Below, in pieces: positions 58,254 through 64,000 of a stretch of DNA of 64,000 nt. The position numbers and the translations under genes are program-made. Source of the stretch: Calditrichia bacterium (lineage in GTDB: Bacteria > Calditrichota > Calditrichia > RBG-13-44-9 > J075); the NCBI GenBank assembly GCA_020635015.1, contig JACKAP010000011.1:1-64000 (forward strand), read 5' to 3'. Positions within the stretch are counted from its first letter, which is position 1. Every line of letters starts with the position of its first letter. Below the pieces are notes generated by a model. That model saw nothing but the letters and a program-made list of their open reading frames with translations, was not told where the DNA came from and ran no database searches.

Positions 58254-59771
58254 TCACATAAAATGCACATACGAGATCACCACATACAATCCCGCTGAGA
58301 TCCCCGCCGCCAGCAGGGCCATCGGCAGCTGGGTCAGCACATGATCCATCAGGTCCGCTCCACAGGCCATGGCGGAAAGGATGGTGGTGTCCGAGATCGG
58401 CGAGCACTGGTCGCCAAATACTGAGCCGCCTAAAATTGCACCGAAGTTCAGGGTGAAATAGAATGAATCCGGACTGAGGGCATAGGCCAGGGGCAGGGCA
58501 ATGGGGTACATCACCGCGTAGGTGCCCCAGGAGGAACCGATGGAAAAGGCGATGAACATGCAGATGAACATCAGCGCGCCAGGGAGGATGTAGGGCACTT
58601 GCTGCAGAAAGCCGGAGGTGGATTCGATAATATAATGGGAAGTGCCCAGGGATTCGGAGACATTGCCCAAAGTGACCGCCAGCCCGAGAATGATTGCCCC
58701 GACGGTGACCCCCTTGATGCCGTCGATCACCCCGTCGAAAATATTGTCAAGTGACATGCCGCGGATGCGCGAGGTAATCATTGCTGCCAGCACCGAAAGG
58801 CCAAAGGCTTCGAAGATCATCGGCGAGCCTGCCAGCAGCCAGGGCACGATTGAGAAGCCCAGCAGCACCCCGATCGGCACCAGAAAGTCGATCATGCCCG
58901 GCCGGTAGCCTTCCGGCACCCGGGTCTGGTTCAGTTCTTTGGCCAGCATGGGCTGGGCCTCGTCGCGGTCGAGTTTGCCGGTTTGTTTGACCCGCTCGAT
59001 GGCCGAACGCATGCGCTTGCCCACAAAAAACATCTTGTCGAGAGAGAATAGCAGGGTAAAGAACACCGCGATCCAGCCGTAAAAGTTGAAGGGAATCGCC
59101 CGGAAAAACCAGTTGACCGCGGTGTCGGCATCGACGATGATCCCGCTGAGCGATTCGATGGCGATCAACCCGCCGATATAAGCCGGCCAGGCGTTGAAGG
59201 GAATGATCGTCGCCACCGGGGACGCGGTGGAGTCGACAATATAGGAGAGCTCCTCATGGGAGACATTCTCGCGGTCGGCCACCGGTTTGACGGTGGTGCC
59301 GGTGAGCACGGTGCTGATGGTGCCGCCCTGGTGGAAGATTACTCCCATGATCCAGGTAAACAGTTTTGCCGAACGTCGCGAACTAACGAAGCGCCCGGCC
59401 ATATAATTGGCAAAATGCAGCGCTCCGCCGTTTTTGTTCCACATCCCGATCAGGCCGCCGAGGGCCCAGAGGTAGACCAGCAGGATCTGGGCATACTTGC
59501 TGCTGCCCAGGCTGGGGATCAGGTAGGCATTGATGATGTTGTACTGGGCGGTGATCAGCCCGCCCATCAGTACCCCGACGAACAATGCCAGGATGACGTT
59601 GCGGGTGTAGAAGCAGATGAACAGGGTTACCAGCGCCGGAAGCAGGGAGAAAAAATCGTAGTGTTTGGGCGCTTCCCCTGCCGTATCAATCTGCGAAATA
59701 CCGTGCCAGAGCGCTGCCCCGATCATTAATACGATCGGCAGCCACAGCCAGCCGCTTACCTTTTTGCGCAT
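58254..59771 (-). CDS. nhaC: NhaC-family Na+/H+ antiporter
   Basis: A 505-aa protein with about 12 helices. Signatures of the NhaC group are visible: IFHQGGTISTVLTGTTVKPV, STASPVATIIPFNAWPAYI, AFSIGSSWGTYAVMYPIALP and GGSVFGDQCSPISDTTILSA. It would exchange Na+ for H+, or an organic ion, at the inner membrane. A single CACAGAG repeat arm follows its stop codon. It stands apart from neighbours by repeat spacers. Confidence 0.88.
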   Translation of the reverse strand: MRKKVSGWLWLPIVLMIGAALWHGISQIDTAGEAPKHYDFFSLLPALVTLFICFYTRNVILALFVGVLMGGLITAQYNIINAYLIPSLGSSKYAQILLVYLWALGGLIGMWNKNGGALHFANYMAGRFVSSRRSAKLFTWIMGVIFHQGGTISTVLTGTTVKPVADRENVSHEELSYIVDSTASPVATIIPFNAWPAYIGGLIAIESLSGIIVDADTAVNWFFRAIPFNFYGWIAVFFTLLFSLDKMFFVGKRMRSAIERVKQTGKLDRDEAQPMLAKELNQTRVPEGYRPGMIDFLVPIGVLLGFSIVPWLLAGSPMIFEAFGLSVLAAMITSRIRGMSLDNIFDGVIDGIKGVTVGAIILGLAVTLGNVSESLGTSHYIIESTSGFLQQVPYILPGALMFICMFIAFSIGSSWGTYAVMYPIALPLAYALSPDSFYFTLNFGAILGGSVFGDQCSPISDTTILSAMACGADLMDHVLTQLPMALLAAGISAGLYVVISYVHFM

Positions 59772-60097
59772 ATCCCGATCCCCGCCGGTTAAGTGTCACT
59801 GTCTGATCCTCTCCGCAGACATTATAACACCCGGAAGGGAGATGTGCAAGTTTGTTCGCTGTCGCTCACGATGTTTGCTCGCAGTTGCTCGCGATATTCG
59901 TTCGCTGTCGCTCACGATGTTTGCTCGCAGTTGCTCGCGATATTTGTTCGCTGTCGCTCACGATGTTTGCTCGCAGTTGCTCGCGATATTTGTTCGCTGT
60001 CGCTCACGATGTTGATTTTAGATCCAATATCAATTACCTTTTCCCTTCGCCCTTCGCCCTTCGCCCTTCGCCCTTCGCCCTTCGCCCTTCGCGCCTT
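59772..60097. repeat. 46-bp (2x23) tandem array and TTCGCCC/CCGCACT heptamers
   Basis: 59846-60012 alternates two 23-bp units, TTTGTTCGCTGTCGCTCACGAT-type and GTTTGCTCGCAGTTGCTCGCGAT-type, nearly four times. 60042-60092 is about seven TTCGCCC heptamers. From 60101 CCGCACT/CCGCATT units run into the end of the small gene at 60098. Confidence 0.85.
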
Positions 60098-60310
60098 TCA
60101 TTCCGCACTCCGCATTCCGCACTCCGCATTCGCCTCATCCCTCACCCAGATCCGGCAGAATTTTACCCCGCTGCGGGAATTGATTTGAACATCCGGCGTG
60201 CCCGGTGGGATGTCCGAGCCGCAGACCATGATCCGTTTGTAACCGTTGCAGCATTTATCGGCGTCGTTGGGCGATTTCCATACATGACGCTTGGTTCGGC
60301 AGAAGAACAT
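60098..60310 (-). CDS. Small Cys-rich protein coupled to a membrane protein
   Basis: A 70-aa ORF starting 2 bp after the stop of the upstream gene, with GAGGAGG 8 nt before its ATG, so it is very likely translated. Six Cys (FFCRTK, DKCCNGYK, MVCGSD, KFCRIW, ECGM) suggest a metal site. Its last ~10 residues (ANAECGMRSAE) come from CCGCATT-type repeats, so the original end was probably lost. Family not recognised. Confidence 0.55.
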   Translation of the reverse strand: MFFCRTKRHVWKSPNDADKCCNGYKRIMVCGSDIPPGTPDVQINSRSGVKFCRIWVRDEANAECGMRSAE

Positions 60311-60312
60311 GC

Positions 60313-60912
60313 TCAGACCTCCTCAACCTTATCGGCCGCTTTTACCTTCATCGTGGCCGGTTGAGGTGCGGGGCGAGACGGGGCGGATTTACGGGGCGCC
60401 GGCTGCTTCCGCGCCGGGCGGGCGGCCGGTTTGCGCGTGCCACTGCCACTGCTCTTCTCGCCTTGCTGCCGCAGCGCAATCAAATTCCGCGTGCCAATGG
60501 TATCGCACATAACGTATGCCAGGATCGGAAAGATCACCGTTCCCGCCAGCCATTGCACCCAGGTAAGGGGATCCAGCGCGCTGAGGGTGTCAAAGGTGAG
60601 CTGAATGCCGTAAGCCGACTTGAATCCCTCCGACATGTTGGCGATCCCGGAGGCGAAGAGCACGATGCTGGTCACCACCCGCACCATCCAGGCCAGCTCC
60701 CCGTCGCGGAGCAGCTCGTCCTTAAAGATCGACATCGCCACCACCCCGGCATCGATTGCCAGCGCGGCGATACCCCCCAGGATGATGCTCTGGTAAAAAA
60801 ACTGGCTCATGAACGTGGTGGTATGCAGATAAGTCGATGCCAGAATGCCGATCAGGCACAGCGCCCCCGCGCGGTATTTGATCAATTCCCTGAATCTGAT
60901 AGTCTTGCCCAT
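60313..60912 (-). CDS. Membrane protein with a basic Pro/Ala-rich tail
   Basis: A 199-aa protein with four helices (ALCLIGILASTYLH, IILGGIAALAIDAGVVAMSI, VVTSIVLFASGIANM, WLAGTVIFPILAYVM), then a ~55-residue Lys/Arg/Pro/Ala-rich cytoplasmic tail (TRKPAARPARKQPAPRKS) that could bind nucleic acid or another acidic partner. I recognise no family. RBS AGGAGG. It is divergent from the peptidoglycan-binding gene and followed directly by the 70-aa Cys-rich ORF. Confidence 0.6.
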   Translation of the reverse strand: MGKTIRFRELIKYRAGALCLIGILASTYLHTTTFMSQFFYQSIILGGIAALAIDAGVVAMSIFKDELLRDGELAWMVRVVTSIVLFASGIANMSEGFKSAYGIQLTFDTLSALDPLTWVQWLAGTVIFPILAYVMCDTIGTRNLIALRQQGEKSSGSGTRKPAARPARKQPAPRKSAPSRPAPQPATMKVKAADKVEEV

Positions 60913-61193
60913 ACACTTGCCTCCTTGTGCAGTTGAATTTACGATAAATAGTGAACAAATTTACACTAAATAATGCAACATGAAAATCGAAATGTCAAGC
61001 ACTTTTGTGAGATATTTTCGGGAGACTAATGGCACGCAGATTAAAACCTATCCGCTATAGAAAATTTGATTTCCCGGCCGATATGACGTATATTGTCACG
61101 ATTTTTTAAAAACCAACTTTTTCTCGCCGGGACGGTATTTCTATCAGCAATCCAATTTGGCAGTTCACATAAACTTATGCAGAAGGAGCAGGC

Positions 61194-62423
61194 ATGATCT
61201 CATTAGGCAAATTCGATCCGGGGATTCCCCAGGAGGCGATCCGTAAGTATTTGGAGATAGTCAAGCAGTTGACCGGCTTTACCGGCAGTGATGATGCCGG
61301 CAAACTGCGCGGCGATCAGAATAATGAAGTGGTCGCTTTCGAGCCGGTCACTCCGGATCAGAGCAAGGGCGAGCTGAGTGTGGCCGAGGTGCAGGGCGTG
61401 CTGAAGAATGCCGGCTTCTTCCCCTTTGGGCAGATCGACGGGATCTGCGGCTACCGCACCACCGCGGCGATCCGTTTTTTCCAGGAGTATGTGCGTACGG
61501 TGGAGAAAGATGAAAGCATCGGAAGCCCGGACGGGATGCTGGGACCGAAAGCCTTTGGCCACATCCGCCGCTGGCGCGACGGCGGCAAGAAAGCCGACTG
61601 GGTCGGCGCCGCCAGCGAGCGCCATCAGCAGGGGATCGCGCTGCTCAACGCCGTCAAGCAGCGCTGCCTGCAGAGCCCCAACCGCATGCTCCAGATGGTC
61701 AATGCCTATAGCGGTAAAGCCGATACCCTGAAAGTGGCGGAGTGGGATTTCAACCCCGACCACATCCACCTGATCGGCATCCGCAAGAATACCCCGGACA
61801 GCGAGGGGAAATTCAACGACGTGTTCTTTCTGCTGATCCGCGGGCTGGTCTATGCCTTCAACGGCTCCACCGATCCCGGCGCCACCTCCGATCCCCGCGG
61901 TTTTCCTTTCCTGACCAACGGGCAACATCTTTACCGTTTCGGCTGGCACGGATTTAAACATAAGGACCGGATCTATCAGGCGCTGAAACCCCGGGCGCAT
62001 GGGGTGCTGGTGGTGCGCTCGAAAAACCGCATCTTAGACGACAGCGACCTGGCCAGCGGCCTGGAGGCCAACGGCAGCATTAACGTGCACTGGGGCGGGG
62101 AAGGCTTCAGCGCCGATATCGGCACCTGGTCGGAAGGCTGCCAGGTGATTACCGGCAAGGCCTATATCAATCACAAAAACGAGCTGGTCGACCTCGCGAA
62201 ATACGCCGCAGTTAACTCCGGCGGGCTGGGAAAATATGTCAATGGAAACTACCAGACCAAAGGAGCCTATACGGTGCTTTCCGATGTGGTGGCAGCCCTC
62301 TCCGGCAGTGAAAACATCGTACGATATATGCTGCTGACCGAGGAAGACCTGGCGATGAGTCCCGAGGTGGTGGGCATGGTGGAGGGAGCACGCAAGATGT
62401 TTGCCGGCATCCGCTGGGCTTAG
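61194..62423 (+). CDS. Peptidoglycan-binding (PGBD-1) domain protein
   Basis: A 409-aa protein without a signal peptide. A PGBD-like helical repeat spans ~58-115 (LSVAEVQGVLKNAGFFPFGQ, IDGICGYRTTAAIRFFQEYV). The large C-terminal part (~165-375) includes HWGGEGFSADIGTWSEGCQV, where a conserved Ser-x-Gly-Cys recalls the active-site loop of L,D-transpeptidase/YkuD or phage endolysin-like folds; I cannot assign it firmly. RBS AAGGAG. It is 140 bp upstream of the caspase-STAND gene on the same strand and may work with it. Confidence 0.65.
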   Translation: MISLGKFDPGIPQEAIRKYLEIVKQLTGFTGSDDAGKLRGDQNNEVVAFEPVTPDQSKGELSVAEVQGVLKNAGFFPFGQIDGICGYRTTAAIRFFQEYVRTVEKDESIGSPDGMLGPKAFGHIRRWRDGGKKADWVGAASERHQQGIALLNAVKQRCLQSPNRMLQMVNAYSGKADTLKVAEWDFNPDHIHLIGIRKNTPDSEGKFNDVFFLLIRGLVYAFNGSTDPGATSDPRGFPFLTNGQHLYRFGWHGFKHKDRIYQALKPRAHGVLVVRSKNRILDDSDLASGLEANGSINVHWGGEGFSADIGTWSEGCQVITGKAYINHKNELVDLAKYAAVNSGGLGKYVNGNYQTKGAYTVLSDVVAALSGSENIVRYMLLTEEDLAMSPEVVGMVEGARKMFAGIRWA

Positions 62424-62451
62424 GATGATTTTGGAGAGAATTTACTGATTT

Positions 62452-62546
62452 GGCCACGGATTTTCACAGATAAACACGGATTAAAACCTTTTTATTGTTA
62501 ATAAACGAAAAATCCGTGAGAATCCGTGTAAATCCGTGGCTAAAAA
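62452..62546. repeat. ATCCGTGG-arm inverted repeat
   Basis: GGCCACGGATTTTCACAGATAAACACGGATT faces AATCCGTGAGAATCCGTGTAAATCCGTGGCTAAAAA in the gap between the PGBD gene and the caspase gene. It matches 58085-58184. Confidence 0.8.
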
Positions 62547-62563
62547 TTCAATTGGAGAACCGG

Positions 62564-64000
62564 ATGCCGGAACGAAAACCTACTCCCCAATTCCCCTTCG
62601 AGCGCAGCTTTGCCTTTATTGTGGGGATCGATGATTACGACCAGCAAGGCGACGCCCCGCCGCTGCAAACCGCGGTGAGCGACGCCCGCGCCCTGGCCCG
62701 GGTGCTGAAGCAGAAGCCCCATGAATTTTCGGTGACCCTGCTGGAAAATCCCAACGGCGCGCAGCTGCGCGAGTTGCTGGATGTGACGATCCCGGAATTG
62801 AACATCGGGGCAAGCGACCGGGTGCTGTTCTACTTCGCCGGTCACGGCATCGCTGATGACGCCGAGGGCCGCCCGGAGGGCTACCTGCTGCCCGCCGACG
62901 CCCGGCTGGATGCGGTGGATTCGTTCCTGCCGATGAAGCGCCTCTACGAAGCGCTGCGCCCCCTGGAATGCCCCCACCTGCTGCTGGTGCTCGATTGCTG
63001 CTTTGCCGGGGCCTTCCGCTGGGCCACCAAAGAACGCGCCGCCCGCCCGCGGGTGCCCCAGCGCATCACCGAATACCGCCTGCGCCGCTTCTGCGAGGAC
63101 CACGCCTGGCAGGTGATCACCTCCACTTCCTACTATCAGAAAGCGCAGGATGTCTCCAGCCTGAAGACCCGCGCCCTGGGCAAGCGCGAGCAACTGCTGC
63201 AGGCCAAAACCGACGGCGCCGCCGAACACTCGCCCTTCGCCAAAGCCCTGCTGGAAGGCCTGGCCGGGCTGGCTGACGCCCGGGTGGGGGAACGGGGCGA
63301 CGGGGTGATCACCGGCAGCGAGCTCTACAGCTTTATCCGCGACCGGATCTCGGAAGACGCCGCGCCAGGAAGCGGGGGCGAGGCCCAGAAACCGAATCAT
63401 ATCTTCCTGGAAAAGGATAAGGGCGGGGAATTCATCTTCCTGCATCCCAAACATCCCCTTAATCCATTGCCCGATGTGGAGCGAAATCCCTACAAAGGCC
63501 TGGCCTCCTACGATGAGAGCGACCAGGAGCTGTTCTTCGGCCGCTCGGCAGCGATTGAAAAACTGCAGCAACTGGCGGCGCAGCAACAGTTCTTGGTGAT
63601 CAGCGGGGTCTCCGGCAGCGGCAAGTCTTCCCTGATCAAGGCCGGGCTGCTGCCGGAACTGCGCGAGGCCGGCTGGCGCATCCTGCCGGTGCTGCGCCCG
63701 GGGGCCCATCCGCTGCGCTCCCTGGGAAAAAGGTTTCGGGAGTGGCAGGTTTTCTCTCTGAGTGAAGCTTCCCTGGCAGCGCTGGATAAGGAGGAACTTC
63801 CGGAAGATGCGCTGGCAAATTTACAGGCAATCGTGGGACAGGAAGCGGTAGGCGAACACGCCTTCGCCCTGCTGCTGAAGCAGGCGCTGGCGGATGTGCG
63901 CGGGATGCCGCTCTGCCTCAGCACCGCAGCGCATCGGGCGCTCCAAAGCGCCGGAATTTCCCCCAATCTGCTGGAAAAGCTGACCGGTTTGATCGATCGC
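62564..64000 (+). CDS. Caspase-like protease fused to nSTAND ATPase (C-terminus beyond window)
   Basis: The frame is open from ATG 62564 (TTGGAGAA upstream) to the window end, 479 codons so far. Residues ~15-265 form a peptidase C14 fold: SFAFIVGIDDYDQ, VLFYFAGHGIADD (His94) and LLVLDCCFAGAF (Cys146). At ~308 NPYKGLASYDESDQELFFGR opens an nSTAND1 NTPase with Walker A VISGVSGSGKSSLIKAG (~346-362). There is no signal peptide. Such proteins usually continue into WD40 or other sensor repeats and are suspected in signalling or abortive defence. Confidence 0.85.
   Translation, partial: MPERKPTPQFPFERSFAFIVGIDDYDQQGDAPPLQTAVSDARALARVLKQKPHEFSVTLLENPNGAQLRELLDVTIPELNIGASDRVLFYFAGHGIADDAEGRPEGYLLPADARLDAVDSFLPMKRLYEALRPLECPHLLLVLDCCFAGAFRWATKERAARPRVPQRITEYRLRRFCEDHAWQVITSTSYYQKAQDVSSLKTRALGKREQLLQAKTDGAAEHSPFAKALLEGLAGLADARVGERGDGVITGSELYSFIRDRISEDAAPGSGGEAQKPNHIFLEKDKGGEFIFLHPKHPLNPLPDVERNPYKGLASYDESDQELFFGRSAAIEKLQQLAAQQQFLVISGVSGSGKSSLIKAGLLPELREAGWRILPVLRPGAHPLRSLGKRFREWQVFSLSEASLAALDKEELPEDALANLQAIVGQEAVGEHAFALLLKQALADVRGMPLCLSTAAHRALQSAGISPNLLEKLTGLIDR

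Noticed and set aside
59793..60364. ORFs of 131-170 codons on the plus strand
   Set aside because: They read through the 46-bp and heptamer arrays and have no ribosome site.

Overview
The window looks like a chromosomal piece of a GC-rich, Gram-negative bacterium of the FCB group. The evidence is a type IX secretion C-terminal sorting domain on a secreted metalloprotease, a TonB-dependent receptor with an N-terminal carboxypeptidase-regulatory-like domain, a BatA-type membrane protein, and spacers crowded with low-complexity repeats. A Calditrichota/KSB1-like lineage is my guess from overall feel; no marker gene here settles it. No rRNA, tRNA or CRISPR array was seen.

Layout. 1-2.8 kb is the edge of a type III CRISPR-Cas locus (start of cas10/cmr2, a CARF protein of the NE0113 family, cas6). 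3.4-14.4 kb carries a DUF2723 membrane glycosyltransferase, then ddl, gltX, glnS, a rhodanese lipoprotein, a secreted beta-propeller protein and hflX. 14.6-16.7 kb is a BatA-like protein. 18.0-24.4 kb is an envelope cluster: LPP20-like protein, MltC-like lytic transglycosylase, DUF4384 protein, WD40-caspase protein and a small lipoprotein. 24.7-34.1 kb holds pbpC, a D-threonine-aldolase-type enzyme, small membrane proteins, a degenerate M23 protein, a TPR protein and the polyamine pair speB-speE. 34.4-36.9 kb is an HTH regulator coupled to an LRR-Roco protein. 37-51.5 kb holds a gamma carbonic anhydrase, pepT, the T9SS metalloprotease, ppa, a GH1 beta-glucosidase, a fused GH36/sugar-transporter ORF, a secreted EEP phosphatase and a PHP(EndoQ-like)-UvrD helicase. 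52-60 kb holds ggt, a TonB receptor, a P1 peptidase and an NhaC antiporter. 61-64 kb ends with a peptidoglycan-binding protein and a caspase-STAND ATPase that runs off the window.

Two patterns cut across the window. First, spacers are built from short low-complexity motifs arranged as inverted arms (TTGATGGG, AAGGATR, CAGATT, ATCCGTGG, CACAGAG, CACGAAACAC), from MITE-like palindromes, and from tandem arrays with preferred periods of 7, 23 and 52 bp. Many begin exactly at a stop codon, and some supply it. Second, seven genes are broken by eleven single-base frameshifts, mostly in short homopolymers. They are either sequencing indels or real decay of accessory genes; the housekeeping genes are intact.

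All calls come from reading the sequence. Family names rest on recognised motifs, not on database searches.
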